NCBI GenBank assembly: GCA_037176885.1
Contig: JAWWNJ010000117.1
Location: 186,001-250,000 of the forward strand
Direction: 5' to 3'
Length of the DNA: 64,000 nucleotides
DNA from: Favolaschia claudopus
Lineage: Eukaryota > Basidiomycota > Agaricomycetes > Agaricales > Mycenaceae
Shown here: positions 22,653 to 32,089 of the stretch, one piece after another
Layout of the letters: every line of letters begins with the position of its first letter
Numbering within the stretch: position 1 is the stretch's first letter
Made by a program: the position numbers and the translations under genes
Notes under the pieces: model-generated
The model's input: the letters and a program-made list of their open reading frames with translations, nothing else
Database searches by the model: none
Told to the model about the DNA's origin: nothing

Positions 22653-22839
22653 TCGTGAGAACGTCTTGGTTTCGTGTGTCCACAACTGTACGGCTTAGAT
22701 TTTTATAAGTCCGACAGCTACAATCAAACTGAGTCGTTTGCCGTGGTTTCCCGAAGAAACCAAGGTTTTTTGCGGGCCGGGAAACGATTACAAAATGTTG
22801 ACTTTCCCACACCTATTCGGGTAGTCGAGACGTGATGGA

Positions 22840-23166
22840 TAGTGCTGCCGCGAGGTGGAGGCCCTCGGAGGTGAGGTGACCTTGGCCTTAAACTGTTGCC
22901 ATTTATGGTAGTCGAGGTGATGGCGCCTTGAGACTGTTTTCGGAAATAATACTCAAAAACAGTTGTTAGCACCAGAAAAACGTGATGCTTGCTCATGAGT
23001 GGGTCACTGGAGGCTAGCTGAACTTTTTTCGCGGCTCAGGGAATGAAAATGAAGTGAAGAGAGTGAATTTCGAGGTGGACTGCTGAGGTGACGTCATCTC
23101 AAGGTGGGTTCAAGGTTGATGGGCCATCACCTCAAGGTACCTCGACCTCGCCTCGCGGCAGCACTA
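22840..23166. mobile_element. hAT-type MITE with perfect 8-bp TSD
   Basis: A 327-bp element with inverted ends TAGTGCTGCCGCGAGG, flanked by the direct duplication GTGATGGA (22832-22839 and 23167-23174). It has GAGGTG/CACCTC subterminal words. The TIR relates it to 6326-7075. Confidence 0.9.
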
Positions 23167-23560
23167 GTGATGGATGGCACTGTAGTGAAGCCATGATGCG
23201 GATGAGCGAGAAGGTAGCCAGATACGACGCGTAATACTGGAAAGACGTGACGCGTCACACATGCAGGCTGTAGACAAACAACATCCAATAATTGCCGTTT
23301 TGGGTAGGTGATGCCGGCGAGGCCGAGTTCACCACCCGAGTTCACCAAGTTCACGAGGTTGACCAAGTTTTCCTCTACTTGGTGCACTTCCTCAGCCAGG
23401 GATTTTCTGCGGGATGCCATTAATATTGCAAATTGCAATAATCCGTGCCAAACAAATGTCTTGTACTTTGTTTAACTTGTTCGCAGTCGGTCCCGCCCCC
23501 TGCCTGCCACGATGGCGCTAAAAATCTTAAACAAGTTGCAAATGAATCCTAAGATGAATT

Positions 23561-23877
23561 CAAGAGGTGGCAAGATCTTGAATCGGGCACACCCATCAAC
23601 ATACGTAAGAGACCCTCCCCCCCCCAAATGCGGAAGTGCCATCAATTGACTGTCCTGCAGCCTCGCAGGGGCTCGAGCTGGAGTGGATCGTAGTTGGGCC
23701 CTTGAAGGCCTCTTGTATCGTATTCTACCTCACTGCTTGCGCATGGGCACCAAGGAATGCACTATAGACCTCAAGATATTTGAGAATGACAATTTTCAAG
23801 TCGAACCAAACGGCATGAAAACGTGACTTTTACGTTGGATCATCAATGTGCCCGATTCAAGATCTTGCCACCTCTTG
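23561..23877. mobile_element. hAT-type MITE with perfect 8-bp TSD
   Basis: A 317-bp element with about 31-bp perfect inverted ends (starting CAAGAGGTGGCAAGATC), flanked by GATGAATT on both sides (23553-23560 and 23878-23885). No coding content. Confidence 0.9.
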
Positions 23878-23917
23878 GATGAATTTACACTGAATTTATT
23901 AAAATAATTTACAGGGA

Positions 23918-24718
23918 GTGTCCCGTTTCCCACCCATGCATGTGACTTGGCGTGAGAGGACACGTTACTGCATGGCTTCCACCTTTCAAATTCCCTTACA
24001 AGTTCCCCGTACCGTAAAAAAGCCGCGCATTGCAATATGGCTTCCTGGAATGGACGATATTCAAAGGACAACCAAGCGCAGCGCACCCTCTCCACTCTAT
24101 GACAAGACCTCTCGGACCTCCGCCGCACACACAACAGGGCAGGGCGGTCGCAAAACTAGGAACAGTCTAGCGTCACATTTTCCCGTGCACAGTGAAGCTC
24201 TTCCACCGGCACACAGAGACATTCAAATTCCAAGGGCTCCGTCGCGGTCTCCTACTCCTCCCACACAAGTGATCGTGCGTTTTGTCCCCACTGGATGTCA
24301 CTGTATTAACTCGATCGCAGTTGCTTCAACGTGGTGGAAGCAAATTTACTGAAGCTGACCGGTGCCTGCTCTTTTCACCCTATTTTCCTGGGATCCTCAC
24401 TTTTTCAGTCGCTATTTCGTTGAATTTATTCAGTGGAGGCTCTCCGACGATCGAACACTGACACGAAGCGAGCTATGCGACCAGTTATCGGAAAAGGCAT
24501 ACTATCTTGGCTTAAAGAGTGTTCGAGGAACTTATGAGCACCTTGGTAGGCACCACATCACTCCGCGCGCTCGTGGGGATCGTACTGGCAACGTCACCAT
24601 GACCTCCCGGACAAGATATTGGCGCTGGCAGATCTGGCAGAGAGTGAATAGGGCGAGGCAACCTCAACTGGAGCAAAGGAGAGGAGATGCACAAGTTCAA
24701 GTTGGAATTATCAGATGA
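23918..24718 (+). CDS. Conserved Agaricomycete-type protein with KFTEADRRYFVEFIQWRL motif
   Basis: An Arg/Ser/Pro-rich leader (23918-24290) is followed by a frame giving RGGSKFTEAD. A donor at 24361 (GTGCCT) and acceptor TTTCAG at about 24410 join this to RRYFVEFIQWRLSDD and LTRSELCDQLSEKA. The C-terminal module looks like a compact helical, Myb/Rap1-like domain that I recall from many Agaricomycete hypothetical proteins. The identification is from memory and the function is unknown. The stop is at about 24718. Two further introns may lie in the leader, where frames change around 24270-24310. The hAT MITE ends 40 bp upstream, so the promoter may be disturbed. Confidence 0.45.
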
Positions 24719-24764
24719 AGCATAATAAGAGTCACTGTTGGATCACTGTTAATGGGGGGACGTT

Positions 24765-26031
24765 TCATACGTAGTTTCCTTCCGTCTTGCGGATCCAATC
24801 GATGATGTCGGTCTGCAACTTGTCAATCTCGGCGTGTGCGATCTTGAACCCAATGCAAGTCTTCAGGATCTCCGCAAACTGACACGTGTGCGTGTAGTAT
24901 TTCTCGTGCCTGAATCTGCCCCGCAAAAGGATTGGAGCCAGTTACATAAACCAAAAGCACCATGCCTCCGCCGTGTAGTACGAAGGATTGCTGGGGAAGG
25001 AACGCACGAACTGAGACGGTATGTGCTATCCTCTTTTCACCATCTGCAACCTGAAAACTGCTTACCGAGCCCTCCACACTACTGGCTAAGATGTGCAAGT
25101 ATTGCTTGATGTCGAAGTCGTCAGCGAGATCAAATCGACCTGTGGAAGCAGTCCGGAGGTCGGGCAAGTTGAGCCAGGCAAGAGGATCCTTCACCTTGTC
25201 GTGTATTTCGAGATCCTCCGGCTCGGCGTCCAGTTCCTCCGAATCAATATTTGCTGTGCTTGCTCGACGACTTGAGGTTTGCCATGAACCGTCGCTTTGA
25301 CGTCGCGCCAATTGACGGTGGGAGGTTTTTTCCGTACCGATAGGGATCTCTCAAGTCAATGATCATGCTACAAGTTGAGCCTCAAGTGCTAACGTAAATC
25401 AACTCACATTTGACACATCCATGCGATGAAAACCACGAATGGCCAGATGATTGGAAACAGTCGAAACGTCTTGTCGGTTACGGTCTTTCGAATTCCGCTC
25501 AGCCATCTCTGAAGGACGCCACTCTCTGGGTACTTTTGCAGCCAGAATTCTAGGATCATTGGCAGACTTTCGATTGCCCGCTCTCGAGAAGGCAGCTTCT
25601 TTGCCAGCACCCTCCACCCATGGCGGGTCGAGCGAAAAATCGATAAGTTCATTAATTTTGTCCATCAGCTGCTCTAGAGGTTATTGATCAAATCATTGTG
25701 CTTGGAATATGCGCGTAGAAATTCTACACTGCCTAGCGCTTTGATTTGGGCAATGGCGTTCATACAGCGTCCAGAAATGTGAAAAAACAGCGACGCCATC
25801 ACTTTTTGTGAGCACGAGTATACAATTTGGCCAGAGCTATCCCATAATTTTTGGTGAAGTCTTGAGCAATCTTATGGGGCGCAGGAGTGACGCGTAACTG
25901 TTTCCTCTTTAGACTGGCTTCATTTTCCAAAATCTGAAGAGACAGAAAAGTAGATTTACATATTCTGAAGTAGTGCCTCCAGGAGTCCGAAAGAATATCT
26001 GCTATTTTCAATTGATTTTCAATGAAATATA
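24765..26031 (-). CDS. Unrecognised multi-exon gene
   Basis: On the minus strand several open blocks join by good splice sites. A helix-rich N-terminal block (about 25810-25945) and one ending RAYSKHNDLINNL lead to a block with FRLFPIIWPFVVFIAWMC, a likely membrane segment (about 25400-25650). An intron near 25375-25412 (GTGAGT to TGTAG) follows. Next comes a block DKVKDPLAWLNLPDL to HILASSVEGS, a 55-nt intron (GTAAGC to CTCAG), then FVRSFPSNPSYYTAEAWCFW. A last intron (GTAACT to TTCAG) leads to HEKYYTHTCQFAEILKTC and a TGA at 24765-24767. The order of splice sites argues for a real gene, but I recognise no family and the N-terminal frames do not all connect. Confidence 0.45.
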
Positions 26032-26116
26032 CTTACGCGACGTGAACTCTGCTTACATGATATTACATAATTCCTCAGCTACACGATCAGACCCCCGTGG
26101 TAAACACAAGACTAAG

Positions 26117-27785
26117 CCTTTTTTTTTTTTTTTCTTTTTTTTTTTTTGTCTCTGCATTTCTATACCGCAACAAGTAAACTAACTACTAAGACGCGGTGCC
26201 CGGAGGCGATAAATAAAGGAGGGGTCGGCGCAATGGGGGAATCCGGTGGTTGTATAGTGTAGTCGTGTGAGGTGTGGGTAGAGTTGTAGGTAGCGGGAAT
26301 ATTATCGGATTCATAGAATCATAGGCCATAGCGCATAAGTGAAGGGAAATTTAGCAAGAAGATGAAGGGGTATAGGTTGTGCCGACACGATGTGGGTGTA
26401 TTGCGAGGGTTATGCCGATGTCTTGGCCTAGGTGAATGTTGGGAGACCCATTGAGCGCGGCCCTCGCACTCATCCTGCTTCTCCCTCGTCCGACTCCTCG
26501 TCCGGAGGTTCCGGCTCGTCTTCGTACACTGGTAGGTCTTGTGGCGCGCGGGGTCTGCCCCTTTTTGTAAACGCCCCGGACAACTGCAAAAATTCCGCAA
26601 GTGCGGAGATGCCATCTTTTGTACCCAATATTTCGGGCAGGGAACTATCCCTTGAGACTTTCCGGAGTATGTGCCGTTGGTCCTCGTACTGAGGACACTC
26701 GCGAAGGATGTGTTCGCGGGTTTGGAAATCTTCACCGCATGCGCAGTCAACGTTCTCGGATGGAACAAAGCGGCTGTAGTACTCGCCTGAAAAACAGTGC
26801 CCAATGCGGCACTGCGTAACCCGCCCGAATACTTCTCGTTTCAGTGCTCTGAAGTGCGGGGTCGGTTTGAGTGAGGGGGGGAAGCGGTTCGCCATAGCAT
26901 AACTCCCGGTTTTTAGCGTTGACTTCCACTCCTTCACCCACGACTTCTGCACTTTTTCCTTCGATTTCCTGAGCGCATGGGACGGCGCTTCCAGTTCCGC
27001 TCCTGCTTTTGCAAGTTCATCCGCCCGCTCGTTGCCGTTGATATCGCAGTGCCCTGGGGACCACGCAATTTCAACTTTCCGTTCGGGGTCGGCGTCGAGG
27101 ATCTTTTGTGGAAGATGTGCGCAGAGAGTTGTCCGGGGCGGGGTTTTGGGTCGCAGATGGTGTTGATGGCATACACATTATCTGCAAAGAAGTGAATTTC
27201 TTTTATCTGCGGGTTTGCGGCGGCCATGGAGACAGCTTTTGCTGCTCCAAATAACAGGCCCGTGAGTTCGGCGTCATACACCTCAGCCCGGCTACCCAGG
27301 CCGAAGCTTTTTGCAAAGACTTCTTTGTCTTCATGGTATATCACGAAACCGGCTCCCGCTCTGCGCACGCGGTGCACCGCGCGTTGCGAGCCATCGGAGT
27401 ATACCAGGAGGTGTTGTGGGGAGGAACTGAATCCACTTATCTTTTGCTTGTGTGCTTTAGCCGCCTCGTCTTTCTCTTCTCCCGCCGTCCCCGATATACG
27501 CAAGCGATCGCCAAAATCCGCCGCCGTGCGCCTCCACGGTTCTGTGAGATAGGGGAAGATGCGTTCGTCATTTGGCGATGTTGACTGGGCCACCCGTTGG
27601 AGTTGAGTTGACTTCTTGAGGTTCACCTTGCTTTTGGAACCCGGTGGACGAACTGCTAGAGGTGGCGGAAAGGATGGGTCACTTCCTCCCCGCCAAACAG
27701 CAGGTAGCTGTTGAATGATTGGGCTGTTTTTACTTAGCTTGTTGAGGCGAATCGCCGCACGACGATTCCCTTCATCCAATATTGA
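26117..27785 (-). mobile_element. 5'-truncated LINE with RNase H and poly(A) tail
   Basis: Minus-strand coding runs from about 27780 to 26470 and ends in an A-rich tail, seen as the T-rich tract at 26119-26147. Loss of the whole endonuclease and most of the reverse transcriptase, with the 3' end retained, is the usual result of incomplete target-primed reverse transcription. The domain content points to the RNase H-bearing LINE groups (Tad1/I type). It lies just upstream of the kelch gene, in the opposite orientation. Confidence 0.8.
26470..27779 (-). pseudogene. LINE RNase H domain and C-terminus, frameshifted
   Basis: The first frame (27779-26934) has HLLVYSDGSQ, GAGFVIYHEDKEV, YDAELTGLLFGAAKA and IHFFADNVYAI, giving the D, E and D of a ribonuclease H fold. 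Near 27080 the homology moves to the frame that reads WSPGHCDINGNERADELA, supplying the last catalytic D. It then runs through GRVTQCRIGHCFSGEYYSRF and CACGEDFQTREHILRECPQY, the zinc-knuckle-like CCHC tail typical of these LINEs, to a stop near 26470. The single frameshift makes it inactive. In an intact element the RNase H removes the RNA strand during cDNA synthesis. Confidence 0.8.
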
Positions 27786-29592
27786 TCATAATTGCAGCTC
27801 AAATTCTCTTACACAGCCCTTACTACGCTTTGCTTCCGGTGGGACTGCAAGCGCAATGCCGCTTAAGACGCTTCCAGCGCTTGCCGAGGCCGCCAGCGCT
27901 ATCATGACTTGGAATTCCAGCAAATATATGCTTCTTTTTGGTGGGTTTGACGAGCTCTATGTCGGAAAATCCGAAATCAGGTGATAGGGCCAAATATACC
28001 AATATCAAGCTTGATCAGGCTGTCAAGTTCGGGGTCGGTTGATAAGGTCCAAAAAAGACTTATAAACACTGATCAAGCTTGACGGCCTGACATTGCTTAA
28101 TAGGTCTTGATCAAGGTTGGGCGGGGAAAATGGTCAAAATGTAACAACTCTGTTGCGCTTTCTATGATAGTACCTATACTTATGTACTTCGAAGTGTTTG
28201 ATATTATCAGACTTCTATTTACTATTGAAGTTGGAATTTATAAGTATTTCGCATCGCGCGGTTCGAACCCGAAGCGCGACTAAGTAATAAAATGACACTA
28301 TAACCACTATGCTAAGAAACCTTTAACATAGTGAGGTGGTCTACGTCACATATCATGGTAATACTCCACTTGCAGGCGTGATATCACCATCAACTGGACT
28401 CTGTCCAATTCACTTGTGCGTGTCTTGAATGCATAAGTAGTTTATAATGTCATTGTACCTACAAATGTAGTCCCATTGACTCTGAGATCTGACGATTGAA
28501 TTCTATCTTCAATTGAATTATAATATAAGTGGGTCATGAATTCACAAATTCACTTCCCATATCTTTATGAGGTGAGCTTACATGGACACTGTATACTTCA
28601 AGAATGAAAGTCTAAGTACATAGGGTGTGTTGGAGCAGTTTTTCGGCTTCATCCTGATACTACTTGACAGTGTTTGATATGGCTTGACCCTACTTGATCA
28701 AGCTTGACATCAGTTGATCAACGGCACTGGGAGCCTGATCAAGCTCGATACCCCCGTCAAGCCTCGTCAAGCTTGATCAGGTAAATTCGGATTTTCCGAC
28801 ATATGAAGCACCCACAGGGCGTTGATTGTTGTTGATCTCGACTCGCTCATCTGGCGGTTTGTTTCTGTAACTGGGCCCCCCATTCTCCCTCGGTTATCGG
28901 CGACCATGGTCGCAATTAATAACCGGCTCTTTGTGTTTGGCGGCAGGACGCGTTACGAGGACGACGCTTCCTTTATATCCACATTCTCAATCGCAACTTT
29001 AGATGACCATTTCAATTGGACTTGGACCACCATCGACCAAGCACATTCCGATGGAATCCCACCGTTAGGCTATGGACTCCAAGCTTCCCCCATCGATGAC
29101 GGAGCGACCGACAGTGCGGACCCAAGGATGGGTGAAGAATACAGAGGCACGATCACCCTTGCTTCAGGCCTATATCTCTACTGAACTTTGTGCAGCCGGT
29201 TGATCTTTCGGCTGCAACCATGGTTCTTTTCGATACTACCACGCTGACAATGCGGTCTGCAACCGAAACGCTAGGCGACTTTCCACGCATGATGCATTGG
29301 CACCTCACCAACACAATACTTAACACCACCGCACTTCCCTCCGGTCGTTGTGCTTGTTACATGGGTGCCTCATACCCACCCAGAAGACACCCTGGTACCA
29401 GAGGTCTGGGTGTACGCCATCCCGCTGCGGAGGATATGCCGGGTCAATCTTAGCCATGACCTGTGGAATCTGGAGCTTGATTTGCAATCTTTTGTTACTG
29501 TTGGTAACCGGATGTTTTTGTTGGGTAGCAAGGCAGGGAGGAATGTCTTGATCTACCATTGCCCCATCGGGATGTCGCAATTGAAATCCTGA
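27786..29592 (+). CDS. Kelch-repeat protein gene with an inserted TIR element
   Basis: The first block reads LPALAEAASAIMTWNSSK and YMLLFGGFDELY. After the TIR element the next block gives LIVVDLDSLIWRFV and ATMVAINNRLFVFGGRTRYE, clear kelch blades (R/ATM V..N.LFVFGG). Further blocks are VDLSAATMVLFDTTTL and, in another frame, a stretch ending FVTVGNRMFLLGSKAG with a stop at 29590. Kelch propellers are protein-interaction scaffolds. The 27960-28801 element lies between the blades. A donor-like AG|GTGATA at 27980/27981 and an acceptor CCACAG ending at 28817 would splice it out in frame. Frame changes near 29185 and 29335 are unexplained, so the gene may be decayed. Confidence 0.55.
27960..28801. 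mobile_element. Complete TIR element with tRNA-like segment (copy B), inside the kelch gene
   Basis: An 842-bp element with inverted ends TGTCGGAAAATCCGAA, flanked by TA (27958-27959 and 28802-28803). The interior has many TGATCAAGCTTGAC words near both ends and a minus-strand tRNA-like segment (about 28250-28322) with TTAGCATAGTGG and GGTTCGAACC boxes. It is the intact counterpart of the truncated copy at 11817-12498, in opposite orientation. It has no coding capacity. Confidence 0.8.
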
Positions 29593-29639
29593 CTCTCTAA
29601 GGGTTGCCCAAGCTTGAGCCACACTTCCTCATTGATGTG

Positions 29640-30335
29640 ACAGGCTTTAGCTCCCCGCCTTCGGCGCGATGGACTCGCTGCGCTCGCACCGCACCTACGG
29701 CAGTCGCACAGCTTGCGGCGGCATCGTGCGAAAAGTCACCTGAAAATCCACGTGAATTGTCACGGGACCTTCGGTCCCGTACTCTCTTTTATTACAAGCT
29801 TAAGCACCCCGCCTTCGGCAGCGTCCCTACCTACGGCTGGTGCACAGCTTGTCGGGGCTCCGCCCCAAACCCCGCGTGTTTTTTTCTTGCTGGATTGCGT
29901 GCCCTCGGCGCCGCACTACCGCTCGCTGCACTCGCGGTGCGCGGCGCCGTCGGGAAGGTTCGTGGGAACCGGGAGCAACATCTCCACAGCCGGCAGCGAC
30001 ATCTCGACATGGTCCCGTGGTTTGGTGTCAAAGTCACGTTACTTTTCACGTGTCCTGATCCTTGTGTTTTCATGTACAAGCTTAAGCACCCCGCCTTCGG
30101 CAGGGCCGACTCGCTGCGCTCGCGTCCCTACCTACGGGGGGTGCACAGCTTGTCGGGGCTCCGCCCCAAACCCCGCCTGTTTTTCTTTTGCTGGATTCCG
30201 TGCCCGCGGCGCCGCACTGCCGCTCGCTGCACTCGCCGGCGCGCGGCGCCGGGGACCGCGTGCGAAAAGTCACCTGCTTTTTCACGTGAATTATCACGGG
30301 ACCTGCGGTCCCGTAGTGTCTTTTATTATAGATAG
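29640..30335. repeat. Array of GC-rich hairpin units
   Basis: Three imperfect direct units (about 29642-29795, 29797-30050 and 30065-30335) share AAGCTTAAGCACCCCGCC, TTCGGC loops, GGGGCTCCGCCCC, ACTCGCTGCGCTCGC and CACGGGACC-TTCGGTCCC words. Nearly every word is a stem with a TTC, TCC or TGC loop. The long open frames over it (29604-30335, 29713-30342) have biased composition and are by-products of the repeat. Confidence 0.7.
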
Positions 30336-30345
30336 GATATAGGAT

Positions 30346-31241
30346 TAGGGTTGCGGAACAAAGTCGGTGGTAAATTAATATTGTAATTTACCTCGGTCAC
30401 GTGATAGGTAGAAATTCTCATCAATTCAACTCGTTTTCTTTTCTGTGCCCTGTTTTCTAGTGGTCGGACCTTTCACAGACATAGAATTGAAACACATGCA
30501 ACCCTTTTCCATCTTGGGATACCTCGAGAATTGACACTTATTGGGCAAGACTTTCCAACCATCTTTGGCCCAGTTCTCCTCAATTAATGGACTTATCTTT
30601 CTCAATCTTGCCTCCACAGGCAGTGTATTTGCCGTGCCAATAAATCTGTGCCCTTGTTGCCCCCAGACGGCGATGGCAAGGGCAGATTAGAGGCGGTTTG
30701 ATAAAAATTTCCTTCTTTGGGGGTGACATCAGATTTTGCCGCCACTGTACCTATTTGTTACCTCTCCCCAAAGACGCGCTGTAATATACCACCAGCACCT
30801 TGCTCACATGACAAGGGACCTCTGCTACTGTGGATTCCAGGGTGTCTCTGTGGCCTCCACACACTCAAGTATGGCTCATGGATGTAAATATCTCGAGATT
30901 CTGACCTCTCCACCGACCTGCGATCATCCGAAATGTGGATGCAGGACACGATCAATTTGCGATCAATGATCAGTCAAATCTTGCGCCAGATTATTGCTTG
31001 AATTGCTTCGGTCCGTTGTAAAAACTGGTCATCATGCTCGCGACAGTTACCTAGCTGTAGGTACAGACCCAGCGAGAAAATTTTCAAATAAACGACCAGA
31101 AAACGGCGGAAATTAGCAGGATCACGTAATCACGTGACAATCGTAAATTACCACGTAAATTGCATTTGTTACATCGGCCAAAATTTTCGTGGGTAAATTA
31201 CCGACTTTGTTGTACCCCCGGGAGTTTGTTCCGCAACCCTA
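30346..31241. mobile_element. hAT-type element with perfect 8-bp TSD
   Basis: An 896-bp element with inverted ends TAGGGTTGCGGAACAAA. Similarity continues inward through GTCGGT and TAAATTA blocks. It is flanked by TATAGGAT on both sides (30338-30345 and 31242-31249). No transposase frame, so non-autonomous. Confidence 0.9.
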
Positions 31242-31401
31242 TATAGGATAGACTAAGATACTGTGGCCAAAATTTTCGGGTCAAAAATCGAAATTGTGTG
31301 TACCTCTCCGAGCCTAATTTTGTTTTGTATAGGCCGATCTGGGCCTCCGCAACCACGAAATACATCCTATACATTTGCTATACATGAAAACACATGCTAT
31401 A

Positions 31402-32087
31402 CTATTAAACTGCCACATCTGCACAAACACCTACATCTGCATAAATTCGATCTGGCGAGATCGCGGTTTGGCTTGGGCTTCTCAAATTAATCCAGGACAT
31501 TTCCTGTAACGATATCATTTCTCCTGGATAATCCCGTGACCGTATTTCACTCAAACATACTCCACTTCCCTCCTACCCCTCCATTTTTATTTGCTCATGG
31601 ATGACTTCATTCCGCATTTGTCTTACCTTGCTGTAGAATATAAAAGTCGAGCTGTAGTAGATAGAATTCCTTGGTGAATCTAAAGCTTACAACAGTCATT
31701 TCGGTTCGCTCACTAAGCTTCTCCGTGTGGCGGATCTCGATTCTTTTCGCATCCGTCACATTTCCATGATACTCTTGAGTAGTTCGCCCGGTTTTTCAGA
31801 ATATTTCGCGCTCGTCTGAGCTCACAGAAAAATCGAAGGTCGTTTACGGATCAAAATTGATGCACCGCCAACCCCCTGCCAATTTTTTGTGCAGATGTAC
31901 CGTTTTTGCCTCGCTCGCCGGCATCCTCGCTCCTCCATCCCCGGCTCGTTTAAATTCCTGAAGATAATCAGAGTACATGTTTCGATGTATCGCTAGAAAC
32001 CTATCCAGGTTTGACAGGAATCCGCGGTTATTTGAGTCCACAGTATGTCCATCAAAACTTTTGTGCAGATGTGGCAGTTTAATATAG
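31402..32087. mobile_element. MITE with CTAT-TAAACTGCCACATC ends
   Basis: A 686-bp element with inverted ends CTATTAAACTGCCACATC and CTATATTAAACTGCCACA, flanked by TA (31400-31401 and 32088-32089). Just outside, the direct repeat ACATGAAAACACA occurs on both sides (31382 and 32089), a longer flanking match than expected. The interior has a TATAAAAG-like motif near 31640 but no ORF. Confidence 0.7.
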
Positions 32088-32089
32088 TA

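Larger units (their letters stand above)
20475..22688. mobile_element. Tc1-like composite element with transposase-gene remains and a nested MITE
   Basis: The left end CAGTTGTCGACACACAAAAC and the reverse complement of the right end (CAGTTGTGGACACACGAAAC) are inverted repeats, each preceded by TA (20473-20474 and 22689-22690). The nested element at 20735-21417 accounts for 683 bp. The interior also carries minus-strand coding remnants at 21443-22095, a long hairpin at 21820-21864 and a poly-G run. Element size without the nested insertion is about 1.5 kb. Confidence 0.65.

Noticed and set aside
26319..26804. 161-codon minus-strand frame overlapping the LINE 3' end
   Set aside because: Out-of-frame shadow of the LINE C-terminus; the CCHC-like tail is in the other frame.
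29604..30342. Two overlapping long plus-strand frames (243 and 209 codons)
   Set aside because: They run through the GC-rich hairpin repeats, have repeated low-complexity composition and no domain. The openness is a by-product of the repeat.
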